A stretch of 64,000 bases of DNA from NCEH01 sp002257205 (GTDB lineage Bacteria > Pseudomonadota > Alphaproteobacteria > Rhizobiales > Xanthobacteraceae). The stretch is from assembly GCF_043195105.1 (NCBI RefSeq), contig NZ_JBAFWO010000001.1; one strand, 5' to 3'. A program made the translations under genes and the position numbers. This document shows positions 8,557-17,054 of this stretch, one piece after another; position 1 is the first letter of the stretch, and each line of letters opens with the position of its first letter. The notes under the pieces are model-generated. The model had not been told where the DNA came from, searched no databases, and saw only the letters and a program-made list of their open reading frames with translations.

Positions 8557-9294
8557 TCAGCGATTGGCCGAAACCTGCGCGGGCGCGGGCGGCGGTGAAT
8601 CGAGTGGCGCAACCGCCTGGGCCGGGCGGATCTTGGCCTGCGCCATCATGTACTTCAAATATTCCTTCACGAGGAGCTTCACCATCTGCGGATCGCTCCA
8701 CCATCCCCGTTCGCTCATGCGGTCGCTCACGACGGGATAGGCCACCAGCTCCACATCGGGCAGGGCACGGCCGAGTTCGAACAAAGCGCGCGGCATGTGC
8801 CAGGTGGAGGTGACCACCATAAGCGAGCGGAACCGCTTCGCGCGTGCCCATTCCGCCGCCTCGATGGCATTGCCCCAGGTGTTCAGGGCCTTGTGGCCGA
8901 GATCGACGCAGCAATCGAGCAGCGCTTCGCTCACCGGCAGGGCGCGGCGCAGCTCGCCGGGAGAGGTGCTGCGGTTGACGCCCGTGATCAGCAGCCGCTT
9001 GCCATGCCCCTCGGCCAGCAATTGCACGCCATCCGACACGCGCGACTGGCCGCCGGTCAGCACCACGATGGCGTCCACCGGCTTCAGCGCCACGGGCTCG
9101 CGGCCGGCGATGCGGGCGGTGAACAGAAAGAAGCCGCCCGCCAGCGCCAAGGTTGCGCTGCCGATCAGGAGCCCGACCGCGAGCGCCGCCATGCGCCGCC
9201 GCGACCGCCGCCGTCGCGCGTGCGAAACCGGGGCCTTCTCGGTGCTGGATCCCTTCTCGGTGCTGGATCCTGGCGCTGCTTCAGAAGCCATCAT
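8557..9294 (-). CDS. YdcF/DUF218 family membrane protein
   Basis: 245 residues. A basic, Ser/Glu-rich N-terminal tail is followed by one membrane segment (~residues 35-57) and a DUF218 domain: VDAIVVLTGGQSRVSDGVQLL, KRLLITGVN, NTWGNAIEAAEWA and LMVVTSTWHMPRALFELGR, the standard strand-and-His pattern of the SanA/YdcF family. The domain has a Rossmann-like fold; E. coli relatives affect envelope integrity, but the reaction is unknown. It lies between ftsX and plsC on the same strand. The tail contains a short duplicated peptide GSSTEK. Confidence 0.85.
   Translation of the reverse strand: MMASEAAPGSSTEKGSSTEKAPVSHARRRRSRRRMAALAVGLLIGSATLALAGGFFLFTARIAGREPVALKPVDAIVVLTGGQSRVSDGVQLLAEGHGKRLLITGVNRSTSPGELRRALPVSEALLDCCVDLGHKALNTWGNAIEAAEWARAKRFRSLMVVTSTWHMPRALFELGRALPDVELVAYPVVSDRMSERGWWSDPQMVKLLVKEYLKYMMAQAKIRPAQAVAPLDSPPPAPAQVSANR
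9235..9270. repeat. Two tandem 18-bp repeats within the YdcF-family gene
   Basis: CTTCTCGGTGCTGGATCC is present twice head to tail (9235-9252, 9253-9270). It keeps frame and encodes GSSTEK twice in the cytoplasmic tail before the membrane segment. Confidence 0.85.
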
Positions 9295-9348
9295 GGGTGC
9301 AGCATGTCGATGGAATAAGGCAGGGGCGAGGAGAAATTTTAAGCCGCC

Positions 9349-10317
9349 TCACTGGATCGTCCTCAACGTCCGGTAAACGGTCATGCGCGAGGTCAGCGCC
9401 GTGACGCCGGCCACCAGCAGCACCAGCACCGCGATGCCGGCGAAACCCAGCAGGCCGGGATACAGCCAGGTCAGGATTGAGGGGTTTTCCGGATCGCCGC
9501 CGAAGCCGAGGCGCGGCAGGCTGGCGATGGCCAGGAATATGGCGCAGGCGGACAGCCCGCCGAGCAGCCCGCCCTGCGCGCCGATCTTCAGGAAATGGCG
9601 CTGGAACTGGGCGGCGATGAAGCCGTCGCGGGCGCCGACGAAATGCAGCACCTCCACGATCGTGCGGTTGGTCGCGACCGCCGCCCGGGTGGCGAACACC
9701 ACCGACAGCACGGTGGCGATGGCCACCAGCACCAAAAGTCCGATGCCGGTTGCCATCACGCCTTCTGCCATGGAGCCGAGCCGCCGCGACCAGGAGCGGT
9801 GATCATCAAGGCTCGCGGTGGGGATCTTGTCCGTGAGCGTGCGGCGCAGGCGCGCAAGGTCCGGGGTCTGGCTCGGATCGAGCCGCAGCACGATGATGCG
9901 CGGCACCGGCAGATCGGAAAAATCGAGCCCGGTCCCGAGCCAGGGCTCCAGCAGCCGCCCGGTCTCGTCCTGGCTCAGCACATGGACTTCGGCGATGCCG
10001 GGGGTGGCCTGGGCGATGTCGGTGGCGGCTTTCACCTGGGCATCCACCGCCGCCGGATCGCCGGCGCGGATCTGGATCGTCACTTCGCGCGCCACGTCGG
10101 AGCGCCACATGTCGGCGGTCGCCCGCACCGCCAGGACGGTGCCGAGGGTGAGGCTGGCGAGGAAGGTCATGATCGCCACCACGGCCACCAGCGCCCGGCC
10201 CGCGACGGTGGCGCGCGGCACGATGGAGCCCTGGGCCTTGCGGCTCGCCTTCTTGCGCGGCGGCGCGGGCGGGGCTTTCGTCTCCGGTCCGGCGGTTGGG
10301 AGGCTATTCATAGACAT
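9349..10317 (-). CDS. ftsX: Cell division ABC transporter permease FtsX
   Basis: 322 residues. A long cytoplasmic Pro/Lys-rich N-terminus is followed by a first membrane segment (~residues 42-64), a periplasmic domain (~65-190) and three C-terminal membrane segments, the MacB/FtsX topology. With FtsE it forms a septal complex that activates peptidoglycan amidases or hydrolases rather than transporting a solute. The start overlaps the end of ftsE by 14 nt, which supports co-translation. The periplasmic loop carries VARE, TPGIAEVHVLSQDE and VPRIIVLRLDP, typical of alphaproteobacterial FtsX. Confidence 0.92.
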   Translation of the reverse strand: MSMNSLPTAGPETKAPPAPPRKKASRKAQGSIVPRATVAGRALVAVVAIMTFLASLTLGTVLAVRATADMWRSDVAREVTIQIRAGDPAAVDAQVKAATDIAQATPGIAEVHVLSQDETGRLLEPWLGTGLDFSDLPVPRIIVLRLDPSQTPDLARLRRTLTDKIPTASLDDHRSWSRRLGSMAEGVMATGIGLLVLVAIATVLSVVFATRAAVATNRTIVEVLHFVGARDGFIAAQFQRHFLKIGAQGGLLGGLSACAIFLAIASLPRLGFGGDPENPSILTWLYPGLLGFAGIAVLVLLVAGVTALTSRMTVYRTLRTIQ

Positions 10318-10972
10318 AGAGCCGCCCGTCCGCGATCACGAGGCGCCGCGCGTCGAACTGGTCCATGAGCGCGATGTCGTGGGTGGCCAGCAGCACCGAG
10401 GTGCCGGATTTGTTCAATTCCACGAACAGGCGCAGCAGCCTGCGCGCCAAAGTGGGGTCGACGTTGCCGGTCGGTTCGTCTGCCAGCAGGAATTCCGGTC
10501 GGCCGATCAGCGCGCGGGCGATGGCGGCGCGCTGCTTCTCGCCGCCCGAGAGCACGGGGGGCAGCACGTTCATACGGTCGCCGAGGCCGACCCAGTGCAT
10601 CAATTCCGTCACTTCGGCGCGGTAGCTGGTTTCCTCCTTGCCGAGCACGCGCAGCGGCAGGGCGACATTCTCATAGGTGGTGAGATGGTCCAGCAGGCGG
10701 AAATCCTGGAACACGATGCCGATGCGCCGGCGCAGCACCGCCACTTCGTCGGGATCGAGCGAGGAGACGTCGCGGCCGAACAGGGTGATGAGCCCCCGCG
10801 TCGGCTTGAGCGAGAGGAACAGCAGGCGCATCAAAGTGGTCTTGCCGGCGCCCGACGGCCCGGTGAGGAACTGGAACGAATTGGGCTCGATGCCGAAGGT
10901 CACGTCCTTCAGCACCTCGGGACCCATGCCGTATCTCAGGCCGACATTCTCGAAGCGGACCAAAGCCCCCAC
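10304..10972 (-). CDS. ftsE: Cell division ATP-binding protein FtsE
   Basis: 222 residues from GTG 10972; a TTG at 10963 has a better-placed AAGGTGGGGG site and is an equally good start. The ABC ATPase motifs are complete: Walker A GPSGAGKTT, Q-loop in GIVFQDFRLLDHLTT, signature LSGGEKQRAAIARAL, Walker B FLLADEPTGNVDP, and the H-loop in LLATHDIALMDQ. It partners FtsX at the divisome. It is the first gene of the minus-strand run ftsE-ftsX-YdcF-plsC and is divergent from the phosphoribosyltransferase gene. Confidence 0.94.
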   Translation of the reverse strand: MGALVRFENVGLRYGMGPEVLKDVTFGIEPNSFQFLTGPSGAGKTTLMRLLFLSLKPTRGLITLFGRDVSSLDPDEVAVLRRRIGIVFQDFRLLDHLTTYENVALPLRVLGKEETSYRAEVTELMHWVGLGDRMNVLPPVLSGGEKQRAAIARALIGRPEFLLADEPTGNVDPTLARRLLRLFVELNKSGTSVLLATHDIALMDQFDARRLVIADGRLYVYE

Positions 10973-11115
10973 CTTAAGCGAATCGGACGTCTTGCGCCCG
11001 CCAACCATAGACCGTGCCGGAGCGCGAGGCGAAAGGCCCTCGCATCCGGCGCTTGCAGGCCGAGTCTGGACGCTTGGCCGCGCCCGGTCCATGCTCGCAC
11101 GAAATGAGAGGAACC

Positions 11116-11652
11116 ATGTCGCTCCCTACGGTTAAAGTTCTGTTCGATGAGAACCGCATCGCCGCCCGCAATCGCGAACTGGCGTCCGAAATCGCTGCCC
11201 TGGAGCCGGAAAAGCTCCTGGTGGTCGCGGTGCTGAAGGGTTCGTTCATGTTCGCGGCGGACCTGATGCGGGCGTTGCATGGCTCCGGCCTGACGCCGGA
11301 AATGGAATTCGTGCACCTGTCCTCCTACCGCGAGGCGACCGTCTCCTCCGGCCAGGTGCAGATTTTGCGCGACGTGGAAAGCGACGTGCGCGACCGTGAC
11401 GTGCTGCTGGTGGACGATATTCTCGAATCCGGCCGCACGCTCGCGTTCGCCAAGGATCTGCTGGCCGCGCGCGGCGCCCGGCGGGTGCTGGTGTGCGTGC
11501 TGCTGGAAAAGCCCGGCAAAAGGGCGGTGCAGATCGAGGCGGACCTCGTCGGCTTCGAGTGCCCGGATCTGTTCGTGGTCGGCTACGGCATGGATGTCGC
11601 CCACGCGTTCCGCCAATTGCCGTTCATCGGCCATATCGAGGGGCTGGAATGA
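11116..11652 (+). CDS. hpt: Hypoxanthine phosphoribosyltransferase
   Basis: 178 residues. ATG 11116 has GAGAGG five bases upstream; ATG 11104 is less likely. The PRPP-binding loop VLLVDDILESGRTLAF is clear, with LVVAVLKGSFMFAADLMRAL upstream (pyrophosphate loop) and VGYGMDVAHAFRQLPFIG at the C-terminus, the HGPRT family's purine-binding region. It salvages hypoxanthine (and often guanine) to the nucleotide. The gene is monocistronic, and no riboswitch is visible in the short leader. Confidence 0.9.
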   Translation: MSLPTVKVLFDENRIAARNRELASEIAALEPEKLLVVAVLKGSFMFAADLMRALHGSGLTPEMEFVHLSSYREATVSSGQVQILRDVESDVRDRDVLLVDDILESGRTLAFAKDLLAARGARRVLVCVLLEKPGKRAVQIEADLVGFECPDLFVVGYGMDVAHAFRQLPFIGHIEGLE

Positions 11653-11871
11653 TGGCGTCCGCCTCGTCCGACCCTCGCGAGGCGGTCCAGAAGCGCGATC
11701 CCGCGCGCGCGGGGCACTGCCAAGCCTGGAGCCGGATCGCGCGCACGGATTAAGCTGCGTGAAGTCTTCGCCCGCATGCTGGAAGGCGGCTATCGGGCCC
11801 GGCGCGGCGGGGGCCACGGCAGGCGCGGCTTCAGCCCGCGACGTCCGGCCGGGGCCGAACGGGAGGGCGGG

Positions 11872-14553
11872 TCAGAAATTCTCCAGCAGGCGCTCGATAT
11901 AATCGAGTTCGAGCTGGGGCCGGTTGGTCTGCTCCAGGCGGCGGCGCAATTCCTCCAGCACCTGGCGGGCGCGCTGGACGTCCACCTCCTCGGGCACCTT
12001 GACGGTATAATCGTCGCCATAATCCTGGCTGCGCAGGGGGCGGCCCATGGGGTCGGTGCGCTGGGCACCTTGGCCCGACGGACCGCCGGGACCCTGGCCG
12101 TTGGGATTGGACTGCTGGCCTTCCGCCATCGCCTGGGCGCCCTGGCGCAGGGCCTGGAGCGCGCGGCCCTGGGAATCCAGCGCGCCCTGGGCATTGCCCT
12201 CACCGAGCGCGCGCTCGGCATCGCGCATGGCCTGTTCGGCGCGGCCGAAGGCGCGGCCCGCGCGGCCGGTGGCACTCTCGCCGCCCTGGCCCTCTCCGCC
12301 TTGGCCCTCGCCCGCCTGACCCTGGCCCTGGCCCTGACCTTCGGCCTGATCCTGGCCTTGTCCCTGACCTTGGCCGCGCTGCTGCTGTTCCATGCGGCGC
12401 ATTTCGTCGAGCATCTCACCGAGGCGGCGGCGCAGGCCCTCCTGGCCTTCCTGGAGCGGACCGAAGGCGCCATTCTCGCCCTCCTGCCCCTGTTCGCCGT
12501 CCTGTCCCTGCTGACCCTGTCCCTGCTGCTGGCGCTGCTTGTAGGTGCGGTCGCGCAGGCGCTGCTGCTCCTGGATCATATTGCCCAGCTCGCTCTGCCC
12601 CTGCTGCCCCTGTTGGCCGGCCTGGCGATTGCCCGGCTTGAGATTGTCCATCATGGCCTGGAGCTCATCGAGAAGCTGCTTGGCGGCATCCTTGGCGCCG
12701 CTGCGGGCGAGATTCTCGATGCGGTCCAGCATGCGCTGGAGGTCCTGCGGGCGGATGACGCGGCTGTTCTGGTCGAGCGGGCGGGCGTCGGCATTGCCGT
12801 TGCGCTGCGCCTCCTCGGCGAGCTGGCGCATCATCTTTTCCATGGCGGCGCGCAGATCCTGCGTGAGGCGCTTGATTTCCTCATCGCTGGCGCCGCGCTC
12901 CAGGGCATCGCGCAGGGCCTGCTGGGCGGCGCGCAATTCCTTCTGGGCGGCGCTCAGATCGCCGTCCTCGATGGCAAGCGCCATGTCCCACAGATAATCC
13001 ACCACGCCGCGCAAATCGTCGTCGTTGCGGGCATTGTGCAGGCGCCAATAGGCGCTGCGCAGGCCGAGATACTGCCCCGGCGGGATGCCGAACTGGTCCG
13101 GCGCGAGCGCCAGGGCGGACAGCACATCCTGCACCTGCCGGCTCGCACCGGCATCCAGCGCGAGCAGCTGGCGTTCCTCGATCAGGGCGCGGGCGAGCGG
13201 CTTGGTGAAGGTGCGGGCGGGCAGGCGGAAGGTCTTGGTCTCGCTCTCGCCCGTATTGCCGGCCTCGTCCTCCACCTTCAGCGTCAGGTGCACCAAGGCG
13301 CCGGCCCAGGGATGGGCGACCAGGTCCTTCTGGGTCTGGGCCGCGCCGGTCTTGCTGCCGGCGCCGGGCAAGGCGAGGTCGAAATCGGGCGCCTCCACCA
13401 GCGGCTTTGCGGCCACCGGGGCGGGCGCGCCGGGACGCGGGAAGAAAGGCGGGGGCGGCGGTGCGGCCTGGAACACGGCGCGCGCGGACTTCGCGCCGTA
13501 ATCATCCTCGACCCGATAGGCGAGCACGAGCTGGTTGCGCTGGCCGCCTTGGGGCTCCTTGGCGAAGGCGATGGTCGGCTTGGTGTCCGGCACCGCCGAG
13601 AACTTCCACGTTACGCTGCGCCGGTCCGGCCCGGCCAGCGAGATCGTGCCGGCCTGGCTGATCTCGAACCGCCGTTCTAGCGCCGGTGTGGCGGCCGGGG
13701 AGGGAGTCTCCGGCGGGTTCTGGGAGGCATCCTCCTGCGGTTTCAGTTCGGCGATCCCGCCTTCGATCTTGAGCGCCGAGGCGTCGAGCCCCACGGCGCG
13801 CACCACCAGCACGCTGCCGGCGGGCACCGACAGGGCGGTGGCCTGCAGGGTGGTGGGATCATCCGAACGCAGGCCCGGCAGCACCACCGGCGGACGGCCG
13901 GTATAGGCCGGCGGGTCCACCCAGGCATCCAGGCGATAAGGCGTGCGGATGACGGCGCCGGACCAGTCGAACGCGCTCTCGATACGGCTCCAGCGCTCGC
14001 CGCCGGCCAGGAAGAAGGTGGCGAACAGCGCCAGCACGGCGAGGGCACGGAAGGCGCGGGGATCGCGCGCGGCAAGCCCCGGCGCGGGCAGGCCAGCCTT
14101 TAGATTGCGCGCCGCCGCCAGCGTCTTCGCCACGTGGGCGCGCCACAGCGCGGCGCTGACGGGATCGTCGGCGCGGGTCGCGAGAGCATCGGAAATCGCG
14201 GTCGCCGGACGATGGGCGAGATGGCTCTCGCGGTCGAGGCGCGAAAGCGCCTCCTCCCGGCGAGGCCAGCGCATGTGGATGAGGGGAAAGAGGCTGCCCA
14301 GCAAGGCAAGGGAGAACAGCGCCACGCCGATCATGCGCGCGAGCGGCGGCATCCACAGCCACAGCCCGGTCCAGGATACGGCGAGGAACGCCGCGAGCAC
14401 CACCAGGGCAGTCGCGATCACGGGCCATGCCCGCTCCCACGCCAGCACCCTGCGGGCGCGCAGCACCGCGCGATCAAGAAACGCCGTCGCGTTGCCGTCC
14501 GCCTCGGCTCGCGCGGGTCCGCGCGGCTTCTTCACTTCCGGTGTCCCGCTCAC
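11872..14553 (-). CDS. TIGR02302/DUF4175 family large membrane protein
   Basis: 893 residues from GTG 14553, which has GGAGG five bases upstream. Two membrane segments (~30-80) and a third (~165-185) are followed by a long soluble region with beta-sandwich-like repeats (~200-480). A highly charged Q-rich helical region (~500-640) comes next, then a low-complexity Gln/Gly tract (~650-790) of QGQ/GEGQ repeats. The last ~90 residues are again ordered, with DDYTVKVPEEVDVQRARQVL and RNQ-type charged helices. Alphaproteobacteria carry this family as one conserved gene of unknown function. The 3'-side tail may be periplasmic. The low-complexity tract creates a long misleading open frame on the opposite strand. 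Confidence 0.85.
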   Translation of the reverse strand: MSGTPEVKKPRGPARAEADGNATAFLDRAVLRARRVLAWERAWPVIATALVVLAAFLAVSWTGLWLWMPPLARMIGVALFSLALLGSLFPLIHMRWPRREEALSRLDRESHLAHRPATAISDALATRADDPVSAALWRAHVAKTLAAARNLKAGLPAPGLAARDPRAFRALAVLALFATFFLAGGERWSRIESAFDWSGAVIRTPYRLDAWVDPPAYTGRPPVVLPGLRSDDPTTLQATALSVPAGSVLVVRAVGLDASALKIEGGIAELKPQEDASQNPPETPSPAATPALERRFEISQAGTISLAGPDRRSVTWKFSAVPDTKPTIAFAKEPQGGQRNQLVLAYRVEDDYGAKSARAVFQAAPPPPPFFPRPGAPAPVAAKPLVEAPDFDLALPGAGSKTGAAQTQKDLVAHPWAGALVHLTLKVEDEAGNTGESETKTFRLPARTFTKPLARALIEERQLLALDAGASRQVQDVLSALALAPDQFGIPPGQYLGLRSAYWRLHNARNDDDLRGVVDYLWDMALAIEDGDLSAAQKELRAAQQALRDALERGASDEEIKRLTQDLRAAMEKMMRQLAEEAQRNGNADARPLDQNSRVIRPQDLQRMLDRIENLARSGAKDAAKQLLDELQAMMDNLKPGNRQAGQQGQQGQSELGNMIQEQQRLRDRTYKQRQQQGQGQQGQDGEQGQEGENGAFGPLQEGQEGLRRRLGEMLDEMRRMEQQQRGQGQGQGQDQAEGQGQGQGQAGEGQGGEGQGGESATGRAGRAFGRAEQAMRDAERALGEGNAQGALDSQGRALQALRQGAQAMAEGQQSNPNGQGPGGPSGQGAQRTDPMGRPLRSQDYGDDYTVKVPEEVDVQRARQVLEELRRRLEQTNRPQLELDYIERLLENF

Positions 14554-14668
14554 GCGACCTCCGAACACCAGCCCCAAAGGAAAGAGCTTAGCACGGCTGT
14601 CGGTCCTGGCCAGCGTGTGCGCTGCGGTGGGCGCTCACGTCTCGTTCAGAGGGTGCGTCGCGGTCGGG

Positions 14669-14887
14669 TCAGAGTCCCCAGCGCTCTGGTGGCGCCTGGC
14701 GCAACGCCGCGCGCTCGGCGGCGGCGATGTGGCGCACCGCCTGCGCCCGGCTGAGGAACGGGCCTTCTAGCGGCGCGCCTTCGGCGGAGACCACCCACCA
14801 GCCGGCATGCGCTTGCGGCGCCTGGCGAAAGCGGGGATGGGAAAAGGCGAGGCTGCCGGCCGGCGGCTGCACAGGGCGGGGGTGCAT
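14669..14887 (-). CDS. Small hypothetical protein, coupled to a PRC-barrel gene
   Basis: 72 residues. The ATG lies three bases after the stop of the PRC-barrel gene, so it is probably translated from the same mRNA. The core GWWVVSAEGAPLEGPFLSR followed by AQAVRHIAAAERAALR looks like a compact alpha/beta domain with a Trp-rich strand; I cannot name a family. Its N-terminus is Pro/His-rich. The tight coupling and non-random composition are the reasons for calling it. Confidence 0.5.
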   Translation of the reverse strand: MHPRPVQPPAGSLAFSHPRFRQAPQAHAGWWVVSAEGAPLEGPFLSRAQAVRHIAAAERAALRQAPPERWGL

Positions 14888-14890
14888 GGC

Positions 14891-15256
14891 TCACATCCCC
14901 CAATAATAAGGCGCGCGATAATAATCGTGCACGCGGGTTTCATAGTCGCGGTCCCAGGTCGGCTGGTCCTCGACGCCATAGGTCGGGGCGCCTTCCATCT
15001 GCGCGCGCGTGAGGCTCACCACATAGCCGCCCTGCGCGGGATCGTAATCCAGCGTCGACCACGGCAGCGGATGGTATTTCTCGCCGATCCCCAGGAAGCC
15101 ACCGAACGACATCACCGCATAGGCCACCTGGCCCGAGCGCTTGTCGAGCATCAGATCGTGAATCGCGCCGAGATGTTCGCCGGCCGGATTGTAGACGGCG
15201 GTGCCAGAGACCTTGTCGCCGGCAATCAGGGACGTGGTTTCATCGCGAATGTCCAT
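14891..15256 (-). CDS. PRC-barrel domain protein, copy 1
   Basis: 121 residues from ATG 15256, which has AAGGAGG upstream. The PRC-barrel fold is recognised from ETTSLIAGDKVSGTAVYN, GEHLGAIHDLMLDKRSGQVA, YAVMSFGGFLGIG and HPLPWSTLDYDPAQGGYVV. It is followed by a Tyr/Asp-rich tail (HDYYRAPYYWGM). Free-standing PRC-barrel proteins are small cytoplasmic proteins often linked to stress or RNA/cell-surface regulation; no defined reaction is known. It is a close paralogue of the gene at 15435-15812. Confidence 0.85.
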   Translation of the reverse strand: MDIRDETTSLIAGDKVSGTAVYNPAGEHLGAIHDLMLDKRSGQVAYAVMSFGGFLGIGEKYHPLPWSTLDYDPAQGGYVVSLTRAQMEGAPTYGVEDQPTWDRDYETRVHDYYRAPYYWGM

Positions 15257-15352
15257 GATAGACCTCCTTGAAGGCATTTCTCCTTTATGAAACGTCCCGC
15301 GCCCCTCAATGTTCCGCTGCGGTGCCTGTGATGGATTGGGGCCGCACCTAAG

Positions 15353-15376
15353 AAAAACCCGGCGCGGGGCGCCGGG
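15353..15376 (-). terminator. Rho-independent terminator downstream of PRC-barrel copy 2
   Basis: On the minus strand, an 8-bp perfect stem (CCCGGCGC 15358-15365 paired with GCGCCGGG 15369-15376, 3-nt loop) is followed by five T residues (complement of 15353-15357). It lies 58 nt past the stop of the upstream PRC gene. Confidence 0.85.
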
Positions 15377-15434
15377 CTCTTCTCTTCAACGCGAATGGCC
15401 GGGCACTCTGCGGGGAGTGCTCAGCTGGGCGCGC

Positions 15435-15812
15435 TCAGGCGACCCAATAGCCTTGCAGGCCGTAATGGCCGTGCAACCGCTGTTCGGCGGCGCGGCGATT
15501 ATCGAAATCCTGTTCGTCGGGCCAGGCCGGGGCGTCCTTCAATTGGTCGATGGTCACGCCGGTCACGTAACCGCCTTGCCGGGTGTCGTATTTCAGCGCG
15601 GCCCAGGGCAGGGCGTGATGATCACCGCCCAGGCCCAGCACGGCGCCGAAGGTGAGCACCGCATAGGCCACCCGGCCCGAGCGCTTGTCGAGCATTACAT
15701 CGCTGATGAAGCCGATGTGCTCGCCTTCGGTATTGTAGACGTCGGTGCCGCTCACCTTGCTGGTGGAGATCAGCGACGTGGTTTCTTCAACGGGCACCTG
15801 GCGGGTATCCAT
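15435..15812 (-). CDS. PRC-barrel domain protein, copy 2
   Basis: 125 residues from ATG 15812, with AAAGGAG upstream. Shares with copy 1 the pattern ETTSLI-(x)4-KVSGT-x-VYN, GEH-x-G, MLDKRSG-x-VAYAV, the LG-x-G loop and QGGYV. The tail differs: AWPDEQDFDNRRAAEQRLHG. It ends at its own terminator, so the two copies are probably transcribed separately. The pair is a local tandem duplication. Confidence 0.87.
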   Translation of the reverse strand: MDTRQVPVEETTSLISTSKVSGTDVYNTEGEHIGFISDVMLDKRSGRVAYAVLTFGAVLGLGGDHHALPWAALKYDTRQGGYVTGVTIDQLKDAPAWPDEQDFDNRRAAEQRLHGHYGLQGYWVA

Positions 15813-15872
15813 GGGGTTCTCCTTTGCGGATATCTTCCCCAAGGAACACCGCAGCCGGCGGCGCGGTTCCGC

Positions 15873-17051
15873 TCATGCGATGCGCGACACGTGGTTGTCG
15901 AAGCGCGGGCCGCCGGTATGGCGGGCGAGGATGCGCGGTTCGCGATCCTCCACCGCGATCAAAATCACCTCGCCATAGCCGCTGGTGGCAAGGAAGCGCC
16001 CGGCCTCGGCGGTGGGCGCAAGGCCGCAGCCGTCCGGGAACGGCACGAAGCCGAGATAGCGCCCGGTGCGCTCCCAGAATGCCACCCGCCCGCCACGCGG
16101 GCTCGCCGCCGCCGCGATCCGCCCCGAGGCGTCGAGCGCCACCGAGCCGATATAGCCACGCAGGCCTATCCAGGCTTCGTCCGGGGCCTCATAGGCGGTG
16201 AGGCCGCGCGTTTCGTCGATGGCGAATAGCAGGGGTTTGCTGGACGGCACGAGCGAGATTTCCTGCGCCGCGATCACGGCCCCCGCCCCATCCCGCGCCA
16301 GATGGCGCAGGGAGAGCGTGGCGAGATCGCCGCCGGGCGCGAACACGGCGCGCGCACTGCCGTCGGGGCCGAGGATGGCGAGATTGGCGCCGGTCTCCTC
16401 GCAGCCCACGGCGGCGGGCGTGCCGGGTTCGACGCCGCCATTGGCAATGATCAGGCTGTCGCCCATGTGCAGCATGTCGTGCGGACCGGGGCCGCGCGTC
16501 GGCCATTCGGCGATGATCTCGAAGCGCCCCGCGAGGCTGCGCAGGGCCAGCGTGCCCTTATCGCTCGCGGGGTCGATCTCCACGGTGAGGAAGCCCGTGC
16601 CATCGGGCGTGAAGCGGCCGTGGCCGGAGAATACGCGCTCCCCGCCGGGGGCGAAGCGCGCCACTTCCTTGCCGGCGGCGCGGTCGAGCACCAGAGCCAC
16701 CTTGCCCGGTCGGCGGCCCACGGCCACCGCGAGCGGTCCATGGGCGGCGGGCTCGATGGCATGCAGGCGGGTGGGGCTGAGGGCGAGCGGATCGGCCTCG
16801 AAGCCGCTGTCGAGGGCGAGCGGCGCGAAGCCGCCTTCCACTTGCCCGGTGGCGAGCCACCCCTCGGCGAGCGATCCTTGGGCGAGCGATCCTTGGGCGA
16901 GCGATCCTTGGGCGAGCGATGCGGCGAGTGTGCGCTCCTGCGCCGGGGAAAGCGCCTGCGCATGGGAGATTTCATGCGCGCGGGCGAGATCCAGGCGGGA
17001 GGCGGCGGCGAGGGCGCCGGCGCCCAGCAGCAGAGTACGGCGGGAGATCAT
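15873..17051 (-). CDS. DUF1513 protein, Tat-exported, last gene of the metal-uptake operon
   Basis: 392 residues. A twin-arginine signal, SRRTLLLGAGALAAASRLDL, predicts folded export to the periplasm. The body is a beta-propeller-like DUF1513 domain (FSGHGRFTPDGTGFLTVEID, GPGPHDMLHMGDSLIIANGG, WIGLRGYIGSVALDASGRI). DUF1513 genes almost always end operons with imelysin and DUF1111 genes, and that arrangement is seen here. Its exact role in metal uptake is not established. Residues ~42-60 contain a LAQGS repeat encoded by tandem 15-bp units. Three bases separate it from the second imelysin gene. Confidence 0.87.
   Translation of the reverse strand: MISRRTLLLGAGALAAASRLDLARAHEISHAQALSPAQERTLAASLAQGSLAQGSLAQGSLAEGWLATGQVEGGFAPLALDSGFEADPLALSPTRLHAIEPAAHGPLAVAVGRRPGKVALVLDRAAGKEVARFAPGGERVFSGHGRFTPDGTGFLTVEIDPASDKGTLALRSLAGRFEIIAEWPTRGPGPHDMLHMGDSLIIANGGVEPGTPAAVGCEETGANLAILGPDGSARAVFAPGGDLATLSLRHLARDGAGAVIAAQEISLVPSSKPLLFAIDETRGLTAYEAPDEAWIGLRGYIGSVALDASGRIAAAASPRGGRVAFWERTGRYLGFVPFPDGCGLAPTAEAGRFLATSGYGEVILIAVEDREPRILARHTGGPRFDNHVSRIA
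16866..16920. repeat. Tandem 15-bp repeats in the DUF1513 gene
   Basis: Units of GGCGAGCGATCCTTG start at 16866, 16881 and 16896, with a fourth partial copy at 16911. On the minus strand they encode a repeated LAQGS peptide in the mature N-terminal region, just after the Tat signal. Confidence 0.9.
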
Positions 17052-17054
17052 GGC

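Noticed and set aside
11776..13680. Long (634-codon) plus-strand open frame
   Set aside because: Lies opposite the Q/G-rich TIGR02302-type gene; Leu/Ala-rich translation is the complement of the repeat tract, with no ribosome site or family pattern.
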